Part shown: positions 14,621-22,766 of the stretch, in pieces
Layout of the letters: every line of letters begins with the position of its first letter
Position numbering within the stretch: position 1 is the stretch's first letter
Origin: Nocardia amikacinitolerans NBRC 108937
GTDB lineage: Bacteria > Actinomycetota > Actinomycetes > Mycobacteriales > Mycobacteriaceae
Assembly: GCF_001612615.1 (NCBI RefSeq)
Contig: NZ_BDAU01000049.1
Coordinates: forward strand, 1 to 38,507
Reading direction: 5' to 3'
DNA: 38,507 bases
Notes under the pieces: model-generated
Told to the model about the DNA's origin: nothing
Database searches by the model: none
Seen by the model: only the letters and a program-made list of their open reading frames with translations
Made by a program: the position numbers and the translations under genes

Positions 14621-16084
14621 GTGCTGGGGTTGGCGGGCGCGCAGTAGTTCGAGCGGGTCGGTGTGGATGTCGAATTCGTGGCGGAGGACGTGGCGGGCGG
14701 CGTGCATGCCGTTCATGCCGTGGACGCCGGGGCCGGGCGGGGTCGCCGCGGAGCACAGGTAGACGCCGGGGAGCGGGGTGGCGTAGGGATTCCACCGTGG
14801 GGCGGGGCGGAAGGCGGTCTGGCGCAGCGTCATCGCGCCCGCGGAGATGTCGCCGCCGACGTAGTTGGCGTTGTGTGCGGGTTGTTCGGCGGCGGTGATG
14901 ACGTTCTTGGCGAGGACGAGGTCGCGGAAGCCGGGGGCGAACCGTTCCACCTGCGCGATGATCGCGTCACTGATGTCGCGATCGGAGCCGTTCGGCACGT
15001 GGGCGTAGGTGTAGAAGGTGTGCGCGTCGCCGGGCGCGCGGCTGGGATCCACGACGCCAGGCTGGATGGCGAGCACGTACGGGCGTTCGGCGTGGCGGCC
15101 TGCGGCGACCGCGCCCTCGGCGGCCATCGCCTCGGCGCGGCTGCCGATCAGGTGCAGGGTGCCCGCCCGCGCGCAGCCATCGGCCTGCCACGGCACCGGC
15201 CCGGAGAGCGCGAAGTCGACCTTGCACGCCGCGCCGCCGTAGCGGAAACGGCTCAGCCGCTTGGTATATCGGGTGGGTAGCCGTTCGGCGGCGAGGCGGA
15301 GCAGGCCGGCGGGCGCTAGATCGAGCAGCACGGCGCGCGCACCGGCGAACTCGTCGAGCGAGTCCACCCGGTGGCCGGTGTGCACCCGGCCGCCGAGGTC
15401 TTCCAGTTCGGCGATGAGCGCGTCGGGGATGGTCTGGCTGCCGCCGCGCGGGATGACCCAGCCGCCCGCGTGACCCAGCGTGGCGAGCAACAGACCCGCG
15501 CCGACCGCGGGGAAGGCGCGCGGCGAGGTGATCGCGTGCGTCGCCACACCGGTCAGCAGCGCGGGCGCGATGTCCTCGTGGAAGCGCGCGTTCCACAGCG
15601 GCGAGCCCTGTTCGACCAGCCGCAGACCGAAACGCACCGCGGTCGGCAGGTCGTCCGGTAGCGCGCGCATATCGGACATGGCCACGTCGACCACGCCCTG
15701 CCACTTGCGAACGAGCGGCGCGAAAAGCCGCCGCCACGCGTCGCCGTCGCGGCCGAGATCGGCGACGGTCCGCTCCAGATCCAGCCAGGCGAGCCCGGCC
15801 CGGCCGCCGTCCATCGGGTGCGCGTAGGACACCTCGGGAGTGAGAAGCTCGACGCCGCGCGCGCTCAGATCGAACGCGCGAAAGAAGGGTGACGCCAAGG
15901 CCATCGGGTGCGCGCCGGCGCACACGTCGTGGTGGAAGCCCGGCAGCGTCAGCTCCGCGGTGCGCGAACCGCCCCCCGGCTTGGTCTCGGCCTCGAATGC
16001 CTCGACCGACAGTCCCGCCGAAGCGAGGACCACCGCCGCGGCGAGGCCGTTGGGTCCGGAGCCGACCACCACAACATCAGCCAT
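14615..16084 (-). CDS. FAD-dependent CrtI/phytoene-desaturase-like oxidoreductase
   Basis: 489-aa flavoprotein of the NAD(P)/FAD-dependent CrtI-like superfamily. The dinucleotide-binding GSGPNGLAAAVVLASAG starts at ~residue 8 and is followed by GGGSRTAELTLPGFHHD. The C-terminal FAD motif is GVYLCSAATPPGPGVHGMNG. Members include carotenoid desaturases and uncharacterised mycobacterial dehydrogenases. No phytoene synthase or other crt gene is nearby, so the substrate is open. ATG 16084. It is downstream of and on the same strand as the TetR gene (28-bp gap), so it may share its transcript. Its stop codon falls in the last partial copy of the tandem repeat at 14343-14620. Confidence 0.88.
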   Translation of the reverse strand: MADVVVVGSGPNGLAAAVVLASAGLSVEAFEAETKPGGGSRTAELTLPGFHHDVCAGAHPMALASPFFRAFDLSARGVELLTPEVSYAHPMDGGRAGLAWLDLERTVADLGRDGDAWRRLFAPLVRKWQGVVDVAMSDMRALPDDLPTAVRFGLRLVEQGSPLWNARFHEDIAPALLTGVATHAITSPRAFPAVGAGLLLATLGHAGGWVIPRGGSQTIPDALIAELEDLGGRVHTGHRVDSLDEFAGARAVLLDLAPAGLLRLAAERLPTRYTKRLSRFRYGGAACKVDFALSGPVPWQADGCARAGTLHLIGSRAEAMAAEGAVAAGRHAERPYVLAIQPGVVDPSRAPGDAHTFYTYAHVPNGSDRDISDAIIAQVERFAPGFRDLVLAKNVITAAEQPAHNANYVGGDISAGAMTLRQTAFRPAPRWNPYATPLPGVYLCSAATPPGPGVHGMNGMHAARHVLRHEFDIHTDPLELLRARQPQHR

Positions 16085-16112
16085 GAAACCAACGCTACCT
16101 GCGCCCGACGCG

Positions 16113-16700
16113 TCAGCGGCGCGCCTCGACCCCGGCCAACCACTGGTCGACCAGAATCCGCAGCCGCGCCTCCCACAGCTCCGGCATCAGCCTGCCGCTG
16201 CGCGCGAGCGTGGCCAAGCCGTGGATCGAGCTCCAAGCCACCTCGGTACGCGCACCCAGATCGGGTTCCTCGACAAACGGGCGGAACATCCGCTCCAACT
16301 CGACCCAGCCGTCGCGCAGCGCCTGCGGCGCGTTCGGTCCGAAGGTCAGGTCGGTCTTCATGAGGAACATCGCGTCGTAGAGCGCCGGGTTGGCATCGGC
16401 GAAGTCGAGGTAGGCCCGCGCCACCGACTCCAGCGCCGCGGCCGGGGTCTCGGCTGCGGCGTGCGCCGCGCGCAGCGCCTCGGCGAGTTCGGCGAAACCC
16501 TGCTCGGCAACGGCCGTGACGATCGCGGACTTACCCGCGAAGTGGCTGTAGAGCACGGGCTGGCTGTACTCGATGCGCTCGGCGAGCCTGCGCACCGTCA
16601 CCGATTCCCAGCCCTGGGACTCGGCGAGTTCGCGTGCGGTCTCGATGATGCGCGAATGGCGTTCGGCCCGTTCGCGTTCCTTGCGAGTCTGGGTGCCCAT
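16113..16700 (-). CDS. TetR-family regulator
   Basis: 195-aa TetR-family repressor with N-terminal HTH (VTVRRLAERIEYSQPVLYSHF) and a TetR_C-type domain (WVELERMFRPFV, WSSIHGLATLARSGRL). ATG 16700 is chosen over TTG 16706 because TAGAAT lies 6 bases upstream, a leaderless layout. It is divergent from the DUF4267 gene, and the shared 100-bp promoter carries two CTAGC-N3-GCTAG palindromes, one over each promoter. It therefore very probably represses itself and the divergent gene, and perhaps the CrtI-like gene behind it. The inducer is unknown. Confidence 0.9.
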   Translation of the reverse strand: MGTQTRKERERAERHSRIIETARELAESQGWESVTVRRLAERIEYSQPVLYSHFAGKSAIVTAVAEQGFAELAEALRAAHAAAETPAAALESVARAYLDFADANPALYDAMFLMKTDLTFGPNAPQALRDGWVELERMFRPFVEEPDLGARTEVAWSSIHGLATLARSGRLMPELWEARLRILVDQWLAGVEARR

Positions 16701-16708
16701 GCGCAAAT

Positions 16709-16723
16709 TCTAGCATCGCTAGA
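16709..16723 (-). promoter_or_regulatory. TetR operator 1 (over the tetR promoter)
   Basis: TCTAGC-ATC-GCTAGA is a perfect 15-bp palindrome overlapping the minus-strand -10 box TAGAAT (16712-16707) of the TetR gene. It shares CTAGC-N3-GCTAG with the second site 50 bp away. Confidence 0.75.
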
Positions 16724-16758
16724 CAATCTATCGAAGCTCGCCTATCGTTGCTCGCAGA

Positions 16759-16773
16759 CCTAGCGTCGCTAGG
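16759..16773 (+). promoter_or_regulatory. TetR operator 2 (over the DUF4267 promoter)
   Basis: CCTAGC-GTC-GCTAGG is a perfect 15-bp palindrome overlapping the probable -10 (TAGGAT, 16770-16775) of the divergent DUF4267 gene. The centre-to-centre distance to operator 1 is 50 bp. Confidence 0.75.
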
Positions 16774-16800
16774 ATTCATAGCACCACCAAGGAGCGCACC

Positions 16801-17220
16801 GTGACCATCTCCCGCATCGCCACCGTCCTGTCCGTGATCGGCGCGGCCTTCATTCTGTACATCGGCCTCAGTTACCTCATCGCGCCCGGCTCCATTGCTC
16901 CCGGCTTCGGCCTGCCCGCCTGGCCCGACGGCGAGGCGGCGGCGTTCATGCACCTCAAGGGCGTGCGCGACACCGTGTTCGGGCTGGTCGTTCTCGCCCT
17001 GCTCGCCGCGAAGCAGCGATACGCGCTCGGCGTCGCGACCCTGGTGATCGCGCTCGCGCCGTTCGGGGACATGCTCACCGTGCTGCGCTGGGACGGTTCG
17101 ACGGCTGCCGCGTTCGGCATCCACGGACTCACCGCGCTGTTCGTCGCGGTCACCGGCGTGCTGCTGGTCCGGGAGCGGTCGATTGCCAAGGGCGCGAACG
17201 CGGCCGTCCCCGCGGTGTGA
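16801..17220 (+). CDS. DUF4267 small membrane protein
   Basis: 139-aa protein with about four hydrophobic helices (residues ~5-28, ~56-72, ~77-92 and ~105-123) and a short charged tail. The segments APGFGLP and HLKGVRDTVFGLVVL fit the DUF4267 family, whose function is unknown. GTG 16801 has AAGGAG 6 bases upstream. It is divergent from, and most likely repressed by, the adjacent TetR protein, which hints at a ligand-inducible membrane function. Confidence 0.85.
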   Translation: MTISRIATVLSVIGAAFILYIGLSYLIAPGSIAPGFGLPAWPDGEAAAFMHLKGVRDTVFGLVVLALLAAKQRYALGVATLVIALAPFGDMLTVLRWDGSTAAAFGIHGLTALFVAVTGVLLVRERSIAKGANAAVPAV

Positions 17221-17308
17221 TCCACGGCACAAGATGCTGCCCGGCGATGAATTCGGCGACGCGCTTCCGTCCTTACGGCTGAACGCACTTCGAGCAGAGG
17301 AGACGACC

Positions 17309-17527
17309 ATGGCGACCAAGCCGCACGGCCCCGCGTCCTACTTCCCCAACATCGAGGCCAAGTACGGCCGCGGCATCGACGAGTGGTTCGCCGTTCTCCG
17401 CGATTCGGGTCTGGCCGGGCACAAGCCGCTGGTCGAGCTGTTGAAGACCGAGCACGGCATGGGCCACGGCCACGCCAACGCGCTCGTTCAGTACCACCTG
17501 AATCCGGAGAAGTGGGCGGTCGCCTGA
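17309..17527 (+). CDS. DUF4287 domain protein
   Basis: 72-aa soluble protein (SYFPNIEAKYGRGIDEWFAVL, then LKTEHGMGHGHANALVQYHL) of the DUF4287 type, widespread in actinobacteria and of unknown role. ATG 17309 has GCAGAGGAG upstream, so the in-frame extension to 17183 is not used. It follows the DUF4267 gene after 88 bases and is probably on the same transcript. It ends at a strong bidirectional hairpin. Confidence 0.85.
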   Translation: MATKPHGPASYFPNIEAKYGRGIDEWFAVLRDSGLAGHKPLVELLKTEHGMGHGHANALVQYHLNPEKWAVA

Positions 17528-17557
17528 GCACCGGGAACGGCTGAGCACAGAAACGAA

Positions 17558-17588
17558 CGAAGGGCCCGCGGGGTAAGCGGGCCCTTCG
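17558..17588. terminator. Bidirectional hairpin between DUF4287 and dctA
   Basis: CGAAGGGCCCGC (17558-17569) and GCGGGCCCTTCG (17577-17588) form a perfect 12-bp stem with a 7-base loop between the converging DUF4287 and dctA genes. Confidence 0.8.
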
Positions 17589-17674
17589 TCGATCGCCAGG
17601 GCGGCACCGTGCGGAGGGGGGTGGATGGAGCGGTGCCGCCCGCGGCCCCGGCGTTGGCCGGGGACGACTCGGGG

Positions 17675-19030
17675 TCAGGCCGTGACCAGGCTCTTCTCCG
17701 CGGGTTCGACGGGCTCCGGTGCGCCGTGCTCGTCGACCATGGTGCGTTCGTCGAACGGCAGCTTGCGGTCGAGCACCAGCCGGACCTGGTCCACGTCGAT
17801 GGTCTTGGTCCAGGTGCCGATCAGCACGGTCGCGACCGCGTTGCCGGAGAAGTTCGTCAGCGCGCGGGCCTCGGACATGAAGCGGTCGATGCCGACGATC
17901 AGACCGACGCCGTCGAGCAGCTCGGGCCGGTGGCTCTGCAGCCCGCCCGCGAGGGTGGCCAGGCCGGCGCCGGTGACGCCAGCGGCGCCTTTCGACGCGA
18001 CGATCATGAACAGCAGCAGGCCGAGCTGTTCGGGAAGGCTGAGCGGCTTGCCCATCGCGTCGGCGATGAAGATCGAGGCCATGGTCAGGTAGATCGCGGT
18101 GCCGTCCAGGTTGAACGAGTAGCCGGTGGGCACCACGACGCCGACGGTGGTCCGCTCGACGCCGAGGTGCTCCATCTTCGCGATCAGCCGAGGCAGTGCC
18201 GACTCCGAGGACGAGGTGCCCACGATGAGCAGGTACTCGCGGGCCAGGTACCGGACCAGCTTCAGGATCGACACACCCGACACCACCCGAACCAGCACGC
18301 CGAGCACACCGAACACGAACACCAGGCAGGTCAGGTAGAACGCGATCATCAGGGTGGCCAGCTGCACCACCGCGTCCAGACCGGTCTTGCCGACCACGTT
18401 CGCGATCGCGCCGAACGCGCCGATCGGGGCCAGCCACAGGATCATCGACAGGATGCGGAACACCAGCTTCTGCGCCAGCGTCACCGCGCGCAGGATCGGG
18501 TCGCCCGCGCTGCCCATGGCCTGCACCGCGAAACCGACGAGCAGGGCGACGAACAGCGCCTGCAGCACACTGCCCGCGGTCAGCGAGGAGACAAGCGTGG
18601 TCGGGATGATGCCGTTGATGAAGTCCCAGGTGCCGCCCGCGCTGTGCGCCTGGTCGGCGTACTTGGCGCCCGCGCCGGCGGTCTCGGCGATGTTCATGCC
18701 ATTGCCCGGCTCCAGCAGGTTGCCGACCACCAGACCGATGCCGAGCGCGATCGTCGACATGACGAGGAAGTAGCCGAGCGCGAGCCCGCCGACCTTGCCG
18801 ACGGTGGCCGCGGTGCGCACCGAGCCGATGCCGAGCACGATGGTGCAGAAGATGACCGGGGCGATCATCATCTTGATCAGGTCGACGAACATGGTGCCGA
18901 GCGGTGCGAGCGAGACGCCGACGTCGGGCGCGAGCCAGCCGACGACGATCCCCGCGCCGACCGCGGCGATGACCGCCAGATACAGCCAGTGGGTGCGGTC
19001 GCGCCGAGCCGCGCGAGATGTATCGCTCAT
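17675..19030 (-). CDS. dctA: C4-dicarboxylate:cation symporter DctA
   Basis: 451-aa member of the dicarboxylate/amino acid:cation symporter (DAACS) family, importing succinate, fumarate or malate. Family signatures are GTSSSESALPRL (hairpin 1), PTGYSFNLDGTAIYLTMA, SKGAAGVTGAG (hairpin 2) and DRFMSEARALTNFSGNAVATV. Eight or more membrane segments are visible. The C-terminal ~30 residues are acidic. ATG 19030. It is divergent from a CitA/DcuS-like sensor kinase gene whose ligand class (di- and tricarboxylates) matches the substrate, so that system probably induces it. A CRP/GlxR-like site lies in the shared region. Confidence 0.95.
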   Translation of the reverse strand: MSDTSRAARRDRTHWLYLAVIAAVGAGIVVGWLAPDVGVSLAPLGTMFVDLIKMMIAPVIFCTIVLGIGSVRTAATVGKVGGLALGYFLVMSTIALGIGLVVGNLLEPGNGMNIAETAGAGAKYADQAHSAGGTWDFINGIIPTTLVSSLTAGSVLQALFVALLVGFAVQAMGSAGDPILRAVTLAQKLVFRILSMILWLAPIGAFGAIANVVGKTGLDAVVQLATLMIAFYLTCLVFVFGVLGVLVRVVSGVSILKLVRYLAREYLLIVGTSSSESALPRLIAKMEHLGVERTTVGVVVPTGYSFNLDGTAIYLTMASIFIADAMGKPLSLPEQLGLLLFMIVASKGAAGVTGAGLATLAGGLQSHRPELLDGVGLIVGIDRFMSEARALTNFSGNAVATVLIGTWTKTIDVDQVRLVLDRKLPFDERTMVDEHGAPEPVEPAEKSLVTA

Positions 19031-19179
19031 GGCTGCGCCTCGCTGACGCTCGGCTCCGGCATGCGCGATGCGCGCTGGCGCACGATTCGCTCACTTCGTT
19101 CGCTCATTGCGAATCACATCCTCCGAGTGGTACCGGAATGCGAGCCTTCTGGCCGCGTGTGCAAAATGATGACGACTCG

Positions 19180-19195
19180 CGTGACGCGGGTCACT
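19180..19195. promoter_or_regulatory. CRP/GlxR-like site between dctA and the sensor kinase
   Basis: CGTGA-CGCGGG-TCACT carries the core GTGA-N6-TCAC and is an inverted repeat with arms GTGAC/GTCAC. It lies 41 bases upstream of the kinase GTG and 150 bases upstream of dctA. Closer to dctA, 19084-19115 contains the inverted repeat GATTCGC...GCGAATC around reiterated CGCTC-type sequence. Confidence 0.45.
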
Positions 19196-19228
19196 GTTTG
19201 GTGCATAGAGTTCAGTGGAGGTCAGCTC

Positions 19229-20851
19229 GTGCGACGTCGTCGCTACACAGACGCCGCCGGGTCCGAGTCGCGCCCTCGCCGTGGCGAACGACCGCGTGGC
19301 CTCCGGCTCTCCCTGGCGGGTCAGGTCTTCGTCCTGCAGCTCGTGGTGCTCGCGCTGATGATCGCGGGTGCCGCGGTGCTCGCGGTGCTCGACGCAAGGC
19401 ACACCAGCGACGTGACCACCGAGCACGAGGTCACCGACGTGGCCGTGAGTGTGGCGCAGGCGCCGTCCACCCGCGCGGCGGTGCTCTCCCCCGATCCCAG
19501 CGCGCAGCTGCAACCGGTGACCGAGCGGATCCGGTTGCAGACCAGGATGGACTTCATCGTGGTGATGGCGCCGGACCGGACGCGGTTCACGCATACCAAT
19601 CCCGAACGCATCGGCCATCCGTTCAGCGGCAACATCGACAGGGCGCTGGCCGGGGAGACCTTCACCGAGACGTTCACCGGAACGCTCGGGCCGTCGATCC
19701 GCGCGGTGACTCCGGTGTACGACGGCGACCGCATCGTGGCGCTGGTGTCGGCGGGCGTCACCAGGGCGCGCATCGGCGATCAGGTCGCCGCGCAGCTGCC
19801 GAAGATCCTCGGTGTTGCGGGCGCGGGTCTGGTGGTGGCCGCGCTCGGCTCGTTCCTGCTGAGCCGCCGGTTGCGCCGCCAGACGCACGGTCTCGCGCCC
19901 GACGAGTTGCGCGTCATGTACGAACACCACGACGCGGTGCTGCACTCGATCCACGAGGGCCTGGTTGTCTTCGGCGCGGGCGAGCGGGCCGAGGTCGTCA
20001 ACGACGAGGCTCGGCGGCTGCTCGATCTGCCGGAGGGCGACGTGCACCGCGCGGATCTGCCGATCTCGTTGCGGCGCATGAGCTGGGGCGTGGTCCGCGA
20101 CGAGATGCACGTGACCAACGATCGGATTCTGTTGGTCAACCAGGACGTGGTCGCCTCGCAGGGCCGAACCCTCGGGACCGTGATGACCATCCGCGACCAC
20201 ACCGAATTACGCGGCGTCCTTGGCGAACTCGACTCGGTGCGCGGTTTCGCGGAATCACTGCGCGCCCAAGCGCACGAGTCGGCCAACCGGTTGCATACGG
20301 TGGTCACCATGGTGGAGCTCGGTAAGCACCGCGAGGCGGTCGAATTCGCGACCGCCGAACTCCAGCTCTCCCAGTCGCTCATCGACCGGATGATGGGCGC
20401 GGTCGGCGATCCGGCGCTGGCCGCGCTGCTGCTCGGCAAGGTCAACCAGGCGGCCGAACGCGGTGTGGAGCTGACGATCTCGGAGGACACCGCCCTCGAC
20501 GCCATCGCGCCGCTCTCGGCGCGCGAAGCCGTCACGCTGGTCGGCAACCTGATCGACAACGCCATCGACGCCGCAGCGGGCAGCGCGGGCGCGTGGGTGG
20601 AAGTCACACTACGCCACGCGGATTCGGACGTCTTCCTGCGCGTCGCCGACAGCGGGCCCGGCATGTCGGCGCAGACCTTCGCGCGCGCGGCCGAGCGCGG
20701 CTACACCACCAAAGACGATCATCACGGGCTCGGCCTCGCGCTGGTACACCGCGTGATCACCAGGCACGGCGGGGCGATCGACGCCCGCCGCGAGCCGGAA
20801 AGCGCGGTGACCGTGACGATTCCGCGCGACTCGGGAAAGGACGCATCGTGA
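19229..20851 (+). CDS. CitA/DcuS-type sensor histidine kinase
   Basis: 540-aa membrane sensor kinase. TM1 (~28-53) and TM2 (~194-212) flank an extracytoplasmic CitA/PAS-like ligand domain with THTNPERIGHPFSG. A cytoplasmic PAS domain (~228-325) follows, then the non-classical H box AQAHESANRLH (His349) and an HATPase domain with N box NLIDNAIDAA, DSGPGM and GLGLALV. The family senses citrate or C4-dicarboxylates. GTG 19229 has GGAGGT 6 bases upstream, and the much longer open frame upstream is dctA antisense. The stop overlaps the response-regulator start (GTGA). It probably regulates dctA. Confidence 0.93.
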   Translation: MRRRRYTDAAGSESRPRRGERPRGLRLSLAGQVFVLQLVVLALMIAGAAVLAVLDARHTSDVTTEHEVTDVAVSVAQAPSTRAAVLSPDPSAQLQPVTERIRLQTRMDFIVVMAPDRTRFTHTNPERIGHPFSGNIDRALAGETFTETFTGTLGPSIRAVTPVYDGDRIVALVSAGVTRARIGDQVAAQLPKILGVAGAGLVVAALGSFLLSRRLRRQTHGLAPDELRVMYEHHDAVLHSIHEGLVVFGAGERAEVVNDEARRLLDLPEGDVHRADLPISLRRMSWGVVRDEMHVTNDRILLVNQDVVASQGRTLGTVMTIRDHTELRGVLGELDSVRGFAESLRAQAHESANRLHTVVTMVELGKHREAVEFATAELQLSQSLIDRMMGAVGDPALAALLLGKVNQAAERGVELTISEDTALDAIAPLSAREAVTLVGNLIDNAIDAAAGSAGAWVEVTLRHADSDVFLRVADSGPGMSAQTFARAAERGYTTKDDHHGLGLALVHRVITRHGGAIDARREPESAVTVTIPRDSGKDAS

Positions 20852-21546
20852 TCCGAGTGTTGATCGTCGAGGACGAGCCGCTGATCGCCGAGGCGCACCG
20901 CGCCTACGTCGAACGCATCCCCGGCTTCACACCGGTCGGCATCGCGCATTCCGGACGCGAGGCGATGCGGGCGACCGCCGCCGCCGCGGCCGAGGGCACA
21001 CCGATCGACTTGGTGCTGATGGACATCGGCCTGCCCGACACCAGTGGTTTGGACGTCGCTGCCGCGCTGAGCGGTTTGGCGCCGAGTCCGGACGTCATCG
21101 CCATCACCTCCGCGCGCGATCTGGCGATGGTGCGTACCGCCGTCGCCAACGGCGTGGTGCTCTACCTGTTGAAGCCGTTCACCTTCGCCGCATTCCACGA
21201 CAAGCTGGAGCGCTACCGGGAGTTCCGCACCGCGCTGCCCGCGGGCGAGTCCGCGCTGACCCAGCTCGACATCGACCGCGCGCTCAGCGCGCTGCGCACG
21301 CCGGACCAGCGCGCCAACACCCCGAAAGGCGTCGCGCCGCAGACACTCGAGGAGATCTCGCGGATCGTGCGCACCGCCGAGGACGGCATCACCGCGGCCG
21401 ACACCGCGACCAGCATCGGCGTCTCCCGCATCACCGCGTGGCGCTACCTCGAGAAGCTGGCCGACGACGGCCTCGCCATCCGCCGCTCCGACTACGGCCG
21501 CGCGGGCCGCCCCAAAACCCGCTACGTCTGGAAACGCACCGACTGA
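20848..21546 (+). CDS. CitB/DcuR-type response regulator
   Basis: 232-aa response regulator. The receiver domain (1-~125) has the acidic pocket VEDE, phospho-acceptor Asp59 in LVLMDIGLPD, and LLKPF. The C-terminal part contains a helix-turn-helix (TAADTATSIGVSRITAWRYL) followed by the basic RAGRPKTRYVW end, the layout of the CitB/DcuR group. GTG 20848 overlaps the kinase stop, so the pair is co-translated. The likely target is the dctA promoter. Confidence 0.93.
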   Translation: MIRVLIVEDEPLIAEAHRAYVERIPGFTPVGIAHSGREAMRATAAAAAEGTPIDLVLMDIGLPDTSGLDVAAALSGLAPSPDVIAITSARDLAMVRTAVANGVVLYLLKPFTFAAFHDKLERYREFRTALPAGESALTQLDIDRALSALRTPDQRANTPKGVAPQTLEEISRIVRTAEDGITAADTATSIGVSRITAWRYLEKLADDGLAIRRSDYGRAGRPKTRYVWKRTD

Positions 21547-21565
21547 CGCGACTTCACAGACAGTG

Positions 21566-21605
21566 CACACGCCTCACAGCGGTTGCGGGCGCTGCGAAGC
21601 GTGTG
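21566..21605. terminator. Two-stage hairpin between converging genes
   Basis: CACACGC (21566-21572) pairs with GCGTGTG (21599-21605), and inside it CAGCG (21577-21581) pairs with CGCTG (21590-21594), separated by symmetric CTCA/CGAA internal loops. It lies between the response-regulator stop and the end of manC, and probably terminates both. Confidence 0.55.
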
Positions 21606-21657
21606 AGCGCTCTGCGAAGAGATGTTCACGCGCCACGCTGCGGCTCTGTGTGGAATG

Positions 21658-22737
21658 TCAGACGTCGGTGGAGAAGCGGATGCCGCCGTCCGGGATCTCG
21701 ACGCCGGGCCAGACGCGCGCGCCGCGCAGCAGTTCGCAGCGGGCGCCGACGTTCGCGCCGTCGCCGATGACGCCGTCGCGGACCAGCGCGCGCGGACCGA
21801 TGCGGGCGCCGAAGCCGATGATGGACCGTTCCACGGTCGCGCCCGCCTCGACGACGGCGCCGTCGAAGATCACCGCGCCGTCGAGGCGCGCGCCGGCGCC
21901 GATCTCCGCGCCGCGGCCGACCACGGTGCCGCCGATGAGCAGCGCGCCGGGGGCGACGCCCGCGCCCGGGTGGACCAGGGATTCCCCGCGCTGGCCCGGC
22001 AACGCGGGCGAGGGGGCGATGCCGCGGACCAGGTCGGCCGAGCCGCGCACGAAGTCCTCGGGGGTGCCCATGTCGCGCCAGTACGACGAGTCGACGTGGC
22101 CCTGCACCCGCGCGCCCTCGGCGAGCAGCGCGGGAAAGACCTCGCGCTCCACCGACACCGGCCGACCGGACGGGATCTTCTCGATGTACTCGCGGCGGAA
22201 GACGTAGCAACCGGCGTTGATCTGGTCGGTCGGCGGATCCTGGGTCTTCTCCAGGAACGCGGTGACCCGGCCGGTCTCGTCGGTGGGCACGCAGCCGAAC
22301 GCGCGCGGATCGGACACACGCACCAGGTGCAGCGTCACGTCGGCGTTGGTCGACTCGTGGGTGTCCAGGATCGCGCCGAGGTCGGTGCCGCCGAGCACGT
22401 CGCCGTTGAAGACCATCACGTTGTCGGCGCGCAGCTTGGGCAGCACGTTGCGGATGCCGCCGCCGGTGCCCAGCGGCTCGGTCTCGGTGACGTACTCCAG
22501 CTCGAGACCGAGCTCGGCGCCGTCGCCGAAGTGCTCCTCGAACACCTCCGCCTTGAAGGAGGTGCCCAGCACGACGTGGGTGATCCCGGCCTCGGCGATG
22601 CGGGCGAGCAAGTGGGTGAGGAACGGCAGGCCCGCCGTCGGCAGCATCGGCTTGGGTGCCGAGAGGGTCAGCGGGCGCAACCTCGTGCCCTGGCCGCCGA
22701 CCAGAATCACGGCGTCGGTGCCTGGATGTCCTGCCAT
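21658..22737 (-). CDS. manC: Mannose-1-phosphate guanylyltransferase
   Basis: 359-aa sugar-nucleotide pyrophosphorylase making GDP-mannose from mannose-1-phosphate and GTP. The N-terminal nucleotidyltransferase domain has LVGGQGTRLRPLTLSAPKPM, then EPLGTGGGIRN, VFNGD and EKTQDPPTDQINAG. The C-terminal ~110 residues form left-handed beta-helix hexapeptide repeats (IGGTVVGRGAEIGAGARLDG onward). It is homologous to Rv3264c of M. tuberculosis, which is annotated variously as manB, manC or rmlA2. ATG 22737 after AGGGGA. It is last in rmlD-wbbL-manC and feeds mannosyl donors to envelope synthesis, together with ManA and ManB here. Confidence 0.94.
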   Translation of the reverse strand: MAGHPGTDAVILVGGQGTRLRPLTLSAPKPMLPTAGLPFLTHLLARIAEAGITHVVLGTSFKAEVFEEHFGDGAELGLELEYVTETEPLGTGGGIRNVLPKLRADNVMVFNGDVLGGTDLGAILDTHESTNADVTLHLVRVSDPRAFGCVPTDETGRVTAFLEKTQDPPTDQINAGCYVFRREYIEKIPSGRPVSVEREVFPALLAEGARVQGHVDSSYWRDMGTPEDFVRGSADLVRGIAPSPALPGQRGESLVHPGAGVAPGALLIGGTVVGRGAEIGAGARLDGAVIFDGAVVEAGATVERSIIGFGARIGPRALVRDGVIGDGANVGARCELLRGARVWPGVEIPDGGIRFSTDV

Positions 22738-22766
22738 CAATGTTCCCCTGTTCGTCTGCCGCGCTG

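Noticed and set aside
14140..14898. 252-aa Arg/Gly-rich frame over the tandem repeat
   Set aside because: It is an artefact of the 38-39-bp repeat and antisense to the CrtI-like gene.
14615..16084. Carotenoid biosynthesis cluster
   Set aside because: Only one CrtI-like gene is present, without crtB, crtE or other pathway genes, so a pathway claim is not supported.
17609..19228. Very long open frame continuing upstream of the sensor kinase
   Set aside because: It is antisense to dctA, which has full family motifs. GGAGGT before GTG 19229 marks the kinase start.
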